Positions 17,749-30,490 of a DNA stretch of 64,000 bases are shown here, in pieces. Origin of the DNA: an uncultured bacterium (lineage in GTDB: Bacteria > Planctomycetota > GCA-002687715); the NCBI GenBank assembly GCA_902826835.1, contig CADEGH010000028.1, positions 1-64,000 on the forward strand. Reading direction: 5' to 3'. The notes beneath the pieces are model-generated. The model was not told the DNA's origin and ran no database searches. It worked only from the letters and a program-made list of their open reading frames with translations. The translations under genes and the position numbers were made by a program. Each line of letters begins with the position of its first letter. The first letter of the stretch is position 1.

Positions 17749-17765
17749 TGTCCGAACCTCGGACA
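17749..17765. promoter_or_regulatory. 17-bp palindrome TGTCC-N7-GGACA (operator candidate)
   Basis: TGTCCGAACCTCGGACA lies immediately before ATG 17771. A copy identical at 15 of 17 positions occurs at 38948-38964 upstream of the porin gene. Twofold symmetry plus recurrence at a second gene start suggests a regulator binding site. I did not find a third copy by eye. Confidence 0.45.
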
Positions 17766-17770
17766 CTCCT

Positions 17771-22741
<4,971 letters not shown>

Positions 22742-22781
22742 TTCCGATCCATCACTTTCTCTTCTCCAAGGCAGAACAATC

Positions 22782-23807
22782 ATGAAGACTCTGATCATTT
22801 CCTCCACCGTGCTGCTCCTCGCAGCCGCTTTGACCGCTCAGCCCCAGGCCGAGCGCGGCACCGCCATGGCCAAATGGGATGCCGGTTCGATGAATGTCGA
22901 GTACGGCGTTCCCACCTGGAACGACGGCTTCGCGGGCGCCATCAAGGAAGGCACCGTGTGGCGCTTCGGCAACAATCTGCCGACGAGCTGCACCGTCGAC
23001 TGCGGTCTCGAGTCGGCCAATGGCCCCATCACCCCCGGCAGCTACAAGCTCGCGCTCAAGTACGTGAAGGAGGGCTTGGCCCACCTGCTCGTCTACCAGG
23101 GCTCGACCTTCTACGCGGAAGGCCTCCCCACCTACGAGATCGCTTCCGACAGCGTCACGAAGGACGACACCAAGAAGGCCGAGAAGTTCGCGGTCAAGTT
23201 CGACGGCGCGAAGATGCACGCCGCGTTTGGCCCCTACACCGTCATCTTCACGATGAAGCCGATCAAGGCTCATCCCCCGGTCGAGACCGCGTTCGCCAAC
23301 GTCAAGGCCAAGATCACGACCCTCGCGCTGCCCCTCCCCGAGGGCGCCGTGAAGGACATGAAGGTCGGCGTCGCCGATGTCGAGATGAACGGCATCAAGA
23401 CCGCGTACGGCCTCTTCCTCAACCTCGACGGCGACAAGGGCAGCCTCGCGTTCAAGAATCCTGACGCCAGCACCGTCACCACCGACAAGGCCACCCTCAA
23501 CGGCATCGTCGCGAACATCAAGAAGATGATCGAAGCGAAGCCGGAAATGAAGGAGATGGCGGGTTCCTTCGTCACCATGTTCGAAGGCCAGCTCGCTGAG
23601 CTCGAGAAGAAAGAGAAGGCCCTCGGCCGTCTCAGCGGCGACAAGATGATCGATGGCACCCTCTCGAAGCGCGAGAAGCCGGCCTCGACCCTCGAGTTCT
23701 CGAGCGAGCGCCCCACCGGCAAGATGGTCCTCCGCTTCGGCGCCCAGGGCCAAGACGCCGCCTTCGAAATCAATCCCCGCGATTTCATGATGCGTCGCGG
23801 CGGCTGA
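22782..23807 (+). CDS. Secreted DUF2911-like protein
   Basis: The 341-residue protein begins with a signal peptide (about 1-20, ending LTAQ) and lies 40 bp after the sigma54 activator gene. Residues about 35-90 fit the DUF2911 pattern: VEYGVP, then GTVWRFGNN, then a TPGSYKL motif. The function of that family is unknown. The C-terminal half is Lys/Glu-rich and probably helical. A strong hairpin follows the stop codon. It may be co-transcribed with the activator or be one of its targets, which the sequence does not decide. Confidence 0.6.
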   Translation: MKTLIISSTVLLLAAALTAQPQAERGTAMAKWDAGSMNVEYGVPTWNDGFAGAIKEGTVWRFGNNLPTSCTVDCGLESANGPITPGSYKLALKYVKEGLAHLLVYQGSTFYAEGLPTYEIASDSVTKDDTKKAEKFAVKFDGAKMHAAFGPYTVIFTMKPIKAHPPVETAFANVKAKITTLALPLPEGAVKDMKVGVADVEMNGIKTAYGLFLNLDGDKGSLAFKNPDASTVTTDKATLNGIVANIKKMIEAKPEMKEMAGSFVTMFEGQLAELEKKEKALGRLSGDKMIDGTLSKREKPASTLEFSSERPTGKMVLRFGAQGQDAAFEINPRDFMMRRGG

Positions 23808-23819
23808 TTGCTCCCCTCC

Positions 23820-23847
23820 CCCGCGGCCCCTCTCCGTGGGCCGCGGG
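23820..23847. terminator. Strong GC hairpin between convergent genes
   Basis: A perfect 10-bp stem (CCCGCGGCCC paired with GGGCCGCGGG) closes an 8-base loop, 13 bp after the DUF2911-like stop. There is no T tract on either side, so it is a stable hairpin that may act as terminator or mRNA end protector for the two convergent genes. Confidence 0.6.
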
Positions 23848-23902
23848 ACCGCGATCCCGTGCAGACGGCAGGGCGTGAGCCTCCCCTCGACCGAGGGAGC
23901 GC

Positions 23903-25384
23903 TCAGTAGTACACGAGCAACTGGTAGGAGCGGCGCAAGGCCGCAGCGCCAATGGCGCCTTCGCCAGGCGTGCCCACCTCCCAATGAGCGACCGCTCGAT
24001 ACGACCGCGCGGCGCCCGGCAGACTGGCCGGCAGCGCAATCTTCTCGCGGGCTCGGCCGTCGTAGATCTCCACCATCCGCCGGTGCACCTTCCCGATCAC
24101 GACCCAAGTCTTGCTCGGCGCATCGTATTTTTCGTGCCACCACGTGAGGCGGGCGCGACGTGCGAGAGGAGCTCCTCGAGTCGGGAACGCACACTGCGTC
24201 CAAAACGCGGACGGGGTTCCCAATCTGCCGGTACGGGCGCCGGACGCTCGCAGATCCCGGCGTCGATCGCCGAGGCGCGACGCGAAGACACAGGCATCCA
24301 ATTCGGTGGGCGGATTCGGACCCGTTCCAACCTGCGCGGAAACGAGGCCAGGGTCGTTTTCACTGAAGTCGCCGATCCCCCGCTTCGGATCGAGGGCTGC
24401 TCCGACGCGCTTTCGCTTCGGAAGTGGGGCAGCCTCTACATAGGGCAGAGCTTGCACGCCTCCGTCCAGCCCCGGTCCGACGTAGATCACTTCGTGATCC
24501 TGGTTTCTCGAACTCGCAGGTTGCCTCGGAGACAGGAGAATATGGGGAGAGGTCGATCCAGCGACTTGCGTGTCGACCGCGAGCCCATCGAGGGCAGTGA
24601 ATGCGAGTCCCGCCAGGGCCTCGTCGGTCGTGTCGATCCCTCCCCAATCGAACTGCAATTCGAAGGGCCCCCAGTGAGTGCCCATCCACTGGGTCCGGTA
24701 GACTGCCTGGGCACTCCAAGCGGACCCGCCGATCGATCCGCTCGGTGGATATTCCGGATCGAAGGTGAAGAAAAACGTGGGATACCTGGGCAGTGACGGC
24801 TCCAGTCCCCCGTCCAAGAACTCGGTTCCGAAAATGTAGAGGGGCAGATGTTGGTCCACCGCCGAGGGCAGAAACTCGCCCCCCGGAAGCAGTTCCGCGG
24901 AGTTGCCGAGAGTCGTCACCGTTCCCGCTTCCGGGTCGGAGCTCCCGGTCAACACGTAGGACAAGACGCCAGTCCCCGAGTCGGAGTCGTCACTTGAACC
25001 CGGCGCTTCGAGGACAAAGGCCATGGCAATCCAACCCACCTCCTCCACCGCGGCCACCGCCTCGGTTCCCGTCCCGGTACTGATGAGCTCGACCCTCACG
25101 GTGTCCAGTCCGATCGACATCGCGAGGACGCGAATGCCCCGCATCGAGAGTTTTTCCGCGAGGTTCTGAAAGTCGAAGGCGGTCGGCGCCCGGTCTCCAG
25201 TTGGTGGGAGCAGGGCGAGCGAACTCAACGGAGTCAGCGCCGTGGCCTCCGCCCCTCGCACGTAGAACGCGGTGGTGGGCCCGCTCGAGAGGTTGACGGC
25301 CAGATGGGAAGTGGCATGGATTCCCGGCCCTTGCGCAGGCAATGAACCAAGGAGGAACAGGAGACCAATTGGAACTCGATGCAT
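23903..25384 (-). CDS. Secreted hypothetical protein
   Basis: I start at ATG 25384, which gives a 493-residue protein with signal peptide MHRVPIGLLFLLGSLPAQG; an in-frame upstream start at 25402 would add six residues. The rest is beta-rich with no repeats or catalytic motif that I recognise, and a basic stretch near two thirds of the length. It follows the kinase gene at 25443-28016 on the same strand with a 58-bp gap, so the two may be co-transcribed. Family unknown. Confidence 0.55.
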   Translation of the reverse strand: MHRVPIGLLFLLGSLPAQGPGIHATSHLAVNLSSGPTTAFYVRGAEATALTPLSSLALLPPTGDRAPTAFDFQNLAEKLSMRGIRVLAMSIGLDTVRVELISTGTGTEAVAAVEEVGWIAMAFVLEAPGSSDDSDSGTGVLSYVLTGSSDPEAGTVTTLGNSAELLPGGEFLPSAVDQHLPLYIFGTEFLDGGLEPSLPRYPTFFFTFDPEYPPSGSIGGSAWSAQAVYRTQWMGTHWGPFELQFDWGGIDTTDEALAGLAFTALDGLAVDTQVAGSTSPHILLSPRQPASSRNQDHEVIYVGPGLDGGVQALPYVEAAPLPKRKRVGAALDPKRGIGDFSENDPGLVSAQVGTGPNPPTELDACVFASRLGDRRRDLRASGARTGRLGTPSAFWTQCAFPTRGAPLARRARLTWWHEKYDAPSKTWVVIGKVHRRMVEIYDGRAREKIALPASLPGAARSYRAVAHWEVGTPGEGAIGAAALRRSYQLLVYY

Positions 25385-25442
25385 CGTCAATCCTGTCTGC
25401 ATGGGGTGGAATTCGGCCCGAAGGCCGGTTTGCGGTCATCAG

Positions 25443-28016
25443 TCACTTGGGCCAGTCCATGGCCACGCGAATGCCTCCCGCCGAGGATTGCTCGTCGACA
25501 TCGACCGACATTCGCGCGGAAGCACGACCGTCCCAAAGGCTGCTGTGCCAGGATGCGCCCCGATACGGTCGCTGGTCGGGCTCGATGCGGTCCTCGCGAA
25601 CGTAAGGGCCATCGCAAATCTCGCGAACATTGCCGATCACGTGGTGGAGGCCGAATGGATTCGGTAATCCGGAGTGCACCGGGGCCGAAACGACCCACCC
25701 GTCCGAGAACGGAGCCACTCGACCGGAGTACCGAACCCTGCGTCCTGCCAAACCGAGCCGCTTTGCCAGTTGCGGATCCTCGGTGCTCTGATCATAGACA
25801 TTGGCGGCAGGGGCCGCCGCCATGGGGTCCGATCCGGTAAACCAAGGTGTCGGTGCACCTCCGCGAGCCGCATATTCCCATTCGTCCTCGGAAGGCAGTC
25901 GAAGGCCGTAGGCTCGTACCACCCAGTTGGCGGTCCGCCAGGAGACGTTGTTGCGAGGACAGTCCGAATCGTCGTCAATGTCCTGGTAGAAATGACTGGA
26001 ATCGACTCGCTCTCCGGTCATGCACAGCCATTGGTCACTCGAGACTTCGTACTTGCCGATCAGGAAGGGCGGGAACGTCGCCTCTCGCTCGGGCATTTCT
26101 TCCGGTTCGGCCATGGAGTCGAACCCGCGACGGAGCGGGTCTTCGCTCTGAACCCCCAACCGGGCGGGACCACCGGGCAGAAGCACGAGAACCGGAGCGA
26201 ATCGATCCGGCAATTCCAAAGCACCGTCCCCCCGGCGCCGAGGAAGGGCGGCGCCAACGAGTGAGAGCGCAAATTCTTCGAGGCCGGACGCAGGATCGGG
26301 GCCGAGAGGAATCAAACCCGGAATCGGTGACAGCAGATTCGGGCCCGACTTTCCTTCGAATTTGGCCGCCAATCGCGCCCGGACGTCGGCCCAATCGTCG
26401 TCTCTCTCCGGCGCTCGGCTGATCGACTCGGCGCGGGCCGATCTGTGTTCGAGAAAGTCGACGGTCCGGTAAACGCGATGAGCGTCCCGGGCCTCGGGCG
26501 TGGACGGAAGCTCCAACATGACCTGGGTAGCCGTCAACCTCGACTCCAATGCCATCAACCGCGCGTGATCGGATGCGGATCCCCCCATGCGCTCAGTGCG
26601 AATGTCGAGAATGGAGCGCGACAGATTGCTCAAATCGCCGATTCGGCGATCCAGCTCAGCCGCGAATTCCCGGAGCCGGGGAAGGTGGTGGGGCAACGCC
26701 GGTATTGGATTATTGCGATCGGATTCGAGAAGTGCCTCCAGCGTGTCCGCCGATGCCAACAGATCGAGCTTGTCCACGGTACGACGCCAGCCGAGCGCCT
26801 GATTGGCAGTTACGGCCAAAGCGACCGCGACTACCGAAATCAGAGTGAGGAGCATCGCCACCGCGGAACGATTTCGGCGCATCCATCGGCCAGCGCGATA
26901 CCCCCAACGAGGCGGAGCGGCACGCACCGGGAAGCCACCTCGAAATCGGTCGAGATCCGACAAAAAATCCCGTACCGATTCGTAGCGTTGCTCTGGATCC
27001 ACTGCCACCGCTTTGTGCACGACGCGTTCCAAGTCGCGAGGCAGATTCCGCCGCAGCTCGGAGACGGTCTTGTAGCCCCGCTCCCGCGCACACTCCTCGG
27101 CGCGGCGGGCATCCCGCGGGAACAGCGGCTCGGGAGGGACATCGCGAAGACGGTCCTCGATTGCGTTCCGATTCATGCCGCGGAGATCCGCGACGGTCCG
27201 AGGTAGGCGTCCGGAAAGGAGCTCGAACAGCAGGACTCCCAGGGAAAAAACATCCGATCGCACGTCGACTCGCCCCGGTCTTCCCGCGATCTGTTCGGGG
27301 CTGGCGTAATCGAGGGTGCCGATCGGAGGGCCCCCTACATCGGAGTGGTCCCGGTGATCGGGCAAGGAAGTGAGGGTGCGCGCCAACCCGAAGTCGATGA
27401 TCCGGATCCGCGGCTGCCCGGCATCCTCCGAAACGAGCACATTGGAAGGTTTGATGTCCCGATGGAGCACTCCGTGGCGGTGCGCGTGTTCAATTCCGAG
27501 GCCGACCTCGACGAAGAGACGAATCCGCTCGTCGATCGTCGCCCGCCTCTGGTTGCAAGATAGGGTCACCGGCTCGCCTCGGATCAGCTCCATCGAAAAC
27601 CACAGGGCGCCACCCCGGGTGCGTCCTGCATCGAAGACTCTGGCGATGGCCGCATGCTCAAGCTGCGCCAAGGTCCGGTATTCCGTTTCGAAGCGACGGA
27701 GCTGCTCCGGATGCAGACGGTCCTGCCGAGGGCACTTCAGCGCGACGTCCCGTTCGAAGGGAGCGAGTTGTCGGGCGCGATAGACGACACCCATGCCTCC
27801 CAATCCCAATTTTTCGTGAATCTCGAACCCCTCGATCGACGGCGGGATCTCGCCCTGCTCCAAGAGACCGGCGTCCGCGAGAGCCCGAATTCTCGCATCC
27901 ACCTCTGGCGCGAGATCGGACAGACCGCGACACCACACCTCGTATCCCTCACGGCCCTCGAGCTCCAGCACTTCGAGCGCCTGCGCGACGATGGACTCGA
28001 ACTGCGCCGAGTCCAT
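25443..28016 (-). CDS. Transmembrane Ser/Thr kinase with C-terminal SUMF1-like domain
   Basis: From ATG 28016 the protein has 857 residues. The kinase domain (about 62-340) has glycine loop GLGGMG (71-76), Lys94, HRDIKPSN, DFG and a TLDYASPEQ activation segment, all intact. One membrane span lies at about 395-417. The external part ends in an SUMF1/formylglycine-enzyme-like fold (about 620-857) with PSEDEWEYAARGG and a final GGIRVA, but without the catalytic cysteine pair, so it is a binding domain. It is divergent from an ECF sigma gene 84 bp away, a pairing common in Planctomycetota in which the kinase probably controls the sigma factor. Confidence 0.88.
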   Translation of the reverse strand: MDSAQFESIVAQALEVLELEGREGYEVWCRGLSDLAPEVDARIRALADAGLLEQGEIPPSIEGFEIHEKLGLGGMGVVYRARQLAPFERDVALKCPRQDRLHPEQLRRFETEYRTLAQLEHAAIARVFDAGRTRGGALWFSMELIRGEPVTLSCNQRRATIDERIRLFVEVGLGIEHAHRHGVLHRDIKPSNVLVSEDAGQPRIRIIDFGLARTLTSLPDHRDHSDVGGPPIGTLDYASPEQIAGRPGRVDVRSDVFSLGVLLFELLSGRLPRTVADLRGMNRNAIEDRLRDVPPEPLFPRDARRAEECARERGYKTVSELRRNLPRDLERVVHKAVAVDPEQRYESVRDFLSDLDRFRGGFPVRAAPPRWGYRAGRWMRRNRSAVAMLLTLISVVAVALAVTANQALGWRRTVDKLDLLASADTLEALLESDRNNPIPALPHHLPRLREFAAELDRRIGDLSNLSRSILDIRTERMGGSASDHARLMALESRLTATQVMLELPSTPEARDAHRVYRTVDFLEHRSARAESISRAPERDDDWADVRARLAAKFEGKSGPNLLSPIPGLIPLGPDPASGLEEFALSLVGAALPRRRGDGALELPDRFAPVLVLLPGGPARLGVQSEDPLRRGFDSMAEPEEMPEREATFPPFLIGKYEVSSDQWLCMTGERVDSSHFYQDIDDDSDCPRNNVSWRTANWVVRAYGLRLPSEDEWEYAARGGAPTPWFTGSDPMAAAPAANVYDQSTEDPQLAKRLGLAGRRVRYSGRVAPFSDGWVVSAPVHSGLPNPFGLHHVIGNVREICDGPYVREDRIEPDQRPYRGASWHSSLWDGRASARMSVDVDEQSSAGGIRVAMDWPK

Positions 28017-28100
28017 TATATTGGATCCGTGCTCGGCTCGATGCCGCCATCCGGGTCGGAGCTTCGAGCCCTGGTCGAAACCGGATTGAACGGGGTATTC

Positions 28101-28688
28101 ATGGTCGAAGAGTCCTTGTCCGTGCCATCGAATCCTAATCGCTTCGAAGAACGCCTGCTGCGAAATCTTCCCGAACTCGAGGCGTTCGTGCGCGTCAACT
28201 TGGGGGCCGCGCTGCGTGTCCGCGAGGAGACGCAGGACATCGTCCAGTCGGTTTGTCGAGAAATGCTCGCGGACCAAGCCGGCTTCGAGGAACGTGGAGA
28301 CGCCGCATTTGCCGGCTGGATGTTCCTCCACGCCATGAACAAGATCAGGGAGAAGGCGCGCCGATTCGGAGCCAAGAAGCGAGGGGAAGGCCGCCCTGTC
28401 CAGCCGCTTTCGTCGAACGAATTTGCGTCTCTCATGGAAAACCTGAGATCACCCAGCCGCGAAGCGATGGGCGAGGAAGAATTGGCGCGACTCGAATCCA
28501 TGCTGAATGAGCTCCCTTCCGACCAACGATATGCCATCACTCTCCACCGGATAGTCGGTCAGGACTATGCCACGGTCGCCAAGGCCTTGGACAAGAGCGA
28601 GGCGGCCGTCCGCAAGCTCGTTTCTCGCGGGCTTGCCCGGCTGTCCACGCTCATGTCCGAGGAGCATCCTAGGCGCGAAGGTCCGTGA
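28101..28688 (+). CDS. ECF sigma factor
   Basis: This is a 195-residue sigma70-family factor with only regions 2 and 4. Region 2 (about 12-95) contains ETQDIVQSVCREM and a segment ending in AMNKIREKARRF; region 4 (about 130-190) contains LPSDQRYAITLHRIVGQDYA followed by the helix-turn-helix KSEAAVRKLVSRGLARL. No anti-sigma gene is adjacent. The divergent kinase is therefore the likely regulator, by phosphorylation, as proposed for other planctomycete ECF groups. Confidence 0.85.
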   Translation: MVEESLSVPSNPNRFEERLLRNLPELEAFVRVNLGAALRVREETQDIVQSVCREMLADQAGFEERGDAAFAGWMFLHAMNKIREKARRFGAKKRGEGRPVQPLSSNEFASLMENLRSPSREAMGEEELARLESMLNELPSDQRYAITLHRIVGQDYATVAKALDKSEAAVRKLVSRGLARLSTLMSEEHPRREGP

Positions 28689-28743
28689 GATTCATCGACG
28701 ACGAATCGACCGGGAGTGCGCACATCCGGTTCACTCCCGACGA

Positions 28744-29724
28744 TCAGCCGTCCTCGTCGTGGGCATGCGGAATCAACTTCTCGATCCGGTACCCGGCCGT
28801 CGCGGTGAACAGCCCGGCTTCGGCATCCTCCGGATTCTCCGACCCGTTCGCCGAGGGATTCGAAGGATCATTGATGAGCGGACGCCCTTGGTCGTCCAGG
28901 CCGACGACTACCACATGATGCAAGGACCTGTCGCCCGAGCGTGAGACCTGGAGAATCGTCGGCGCGCCCGCGAAGACTCGCTCGGCGAGCATGGTCAGCA
29001 GAAACTCCTCGCCTTCGGCGTCGGCCGTGACTTCTTGAACCATGCTCAATTCCGCCGTCTGGTCGTCCTGCCGGCATGCCAAGGCGACATCGAAGCGGAC
29101 TGTGTCGCCGAGGTAGCCGCCCTCGGAGTCCAGCCATTCGTCGAGAACCGCTGGGTCGACGTCCCGGCCGTAGAAAGCCAACACCATGGCAACACACACG
29201 ATCGCGCTGCCCGCGTCTCCAATCGTCGCAGTTTCCCCGAGGAGGCGCCCCGACCACGCTTCGTCCGTCTGCAGGAAGTGGGGAACTCCGAGGCCACCTC
29301 TGGTGACGATTTGGTGACCGGTTCGGACCTCGAAAACCCCCGCCTCAGGGCCGGGTTCCGGAGTTGCCGGCACCTGCGGAGGTGTCTCGCGAGCGGTTCC
29401 TCGCTCCGGCGCCATCCGGGGCCTTCGCGGCCGAAGGACGCTCGACAGCTCCTGGCCCATTCTGCCCTTCACTCGAGGTCTGAGGCTGGTTCCGATCTCC
29501 CGACCTTGAGTTCCTCCCGTACTGCGCATTCCGGGAATCCCCCTTCGCGTCGGGGCGGAGGGCGCTCGACCGTCGCGCCCAAAATTCCGCGCCGACGCGT
29601 GTCCCCCGTTCGTCTCCGCCGTCGTGGGGCCGGCGCGGGATTGCGCAGACGAATCCTGCCTCCGGCGCTCACGGCCGGATTCGATCGGACCACCGCTGCC
29701 CGGTCCTGGTCTCTCCGAGTTCAT
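28744..29724 (-). CDS. C39-like peptidase fold protein with Ser in place of the catalytic Cys
   Basis: This is a 326-residue protein. Residues 1-125 are Pro/Arg/Gly-rich and disordered. From about 145 it follows the peptidase C39-like pattern: VPHFLQTDEAW, then IGDAGSAIVCVAMVLAFYG, then HHVVVVGLDDQG and LINDP. In active relatives the first motif reads GCxxTSxAM; here Ser173 takes the Cys position, while His269/270 and Asp286 are kept. It is probably an inactive or altered hydrolase. No signal peptide is seen. Its start overlaps the stop of the upstream gene by ATGA. Confidence 0.65.
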   Translation of the reverse strand: MNSERPGPGSGGPIESGRERRRQDSSAQSRAGPTTAETNGGHASARNFGRDGRAPSAPTRRGIPGMRSTGGTQGREIGTSLRPRVKGRMGQELSSVLRPRRPRMAPERGTARETPPQVPATPEPGPEAGVFEVRTGHQIVTRGGLGVPHFLQTDEAWSGRLLGETATIGDAGSAIVCVAMVLAFYGRDVDPAVLDEWLDSEGGYLGDTVRFDVALACRQDDQTAELSMVQEVTADAEGEEFLLTMLAERVFAGAPTILQVSRSGDRSLHHVVVVGLDDQGRPLINDPSNPSANGSENPEDAEAGLFTATAGYRIEKLIPHAHDEDG

Positions 29725-30305
29725 GAGCGGTCTCCCCTCGTTTCCGCGAGTTCCCTCGAGGCGGCCTTCGTCAGTTTCACTTGATAAGCGAAGCTCTTAA
29801 GCAAACCCCGCGGCTTCAGATTGACACTCAAGACCATGCCCCGAATCCCTTGGAGCCTCTGCTTTTTGGTGTCGCCGTCATTGCCGGAACCACTCGCGAA
29901 TTTCGCGGTCCAAAGCTTGCGCGGTCGCCCGGACTTGCCATGGGCGCAGACCATCACCTCACATTCCGCCTTTCCGTCGCGACTCTTGATGGCGAGTTCG
30001 ACGCAGTCGGTAGCCAGAGGGCCGGGGGTCAAGAACGTCCTCTCCCCGGGATGCACGACCGTGCCTTCCTCGGCGTCGCCGAGCTGCAGTTTCCGGGGGC
30101 CGAGTTTCGCCCAGGAATTCCCGGCGATGTCGTTCCAGCGCGAGATCGTCTTTTTGACCGCCGCCTCGTACTCAGTGGCCATGGCATAGATCTGGTCGGG
30201 AGGGAGGCCCTGGGTGGCGCCCACTCCGGCGGCAATGCCCTTCAAGACTTCGCCCCACTCGTTCCAAATCTCCGTCGCAATGCCCGAGAATGAATCACAA
30301 GACAT
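29721..30305 (-). CDS. Hypothetical cytoplasmic protein, operon partner of the C39-like gene
   Basis: This is a 194-residue protein without signal peptide. The N-terminal 65 residues look helical; the rest (about 70-190) is beta-rich and basic, with DCVELAIKSRDGKAECEVMV as its clearest stretch. I do not recognise the family. Coupling through ATGA to the C39-like gene indicates joint translation. A perfect 14-bp palindrome 18 bp upstream of its start may be an operator for the pair. Confidence 0.6.
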   Translation of the reverse strand: MSCDSFSGIATEIWNEWGEVLKGIAAGVGATQGLPPDQIYAMATEYEAAVKKTISRWNDIAGNSWAKLGPRKLQLGDAEEGTVVHPGERTFLTPGPLATDCVELAIKSRDGKAECEVMVCAHGKSGRPRKLWTAKFASGSGNDGDTKKQRLQGIRGMVLSVNLKPRGLLKSFAYQVKLTKAASRELAETRGDRS

Positions 30306-30322
30306 GACACGAGCTCCACCGT

Positions 30323-30336
30323 TGGCAAGGTTGCCA
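30323..30336. promoter_or_regulatory. Perfect 14-bp palindrome upstream of a two-gene operon
   Basis: TGGCAAGGTTGCCA is a perfect inverted repeat located 18 bp upstream of the start at 30305, where a repressor could block transcription or the ribosome. The rest of the gap 30306-30490 has GAGCTC-rich inverted repeats but no recognisable promoter boxes. Confidence 0.4.
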
Positions 30337-30490
30337 GGCTGCTCGAGCTCTCCAGCAGGAGCTCGCTCTGCACCGGGGAAATTCCCGGCATCCCATCCAG
30401 TGCAGAGCAGACGGAGTTGTGCCCGAATTTCGCGGAATCGAATTCAGGGGCGACCCAACGTCGCCCCGCTCCGCATTTGTCCACCTGTTC

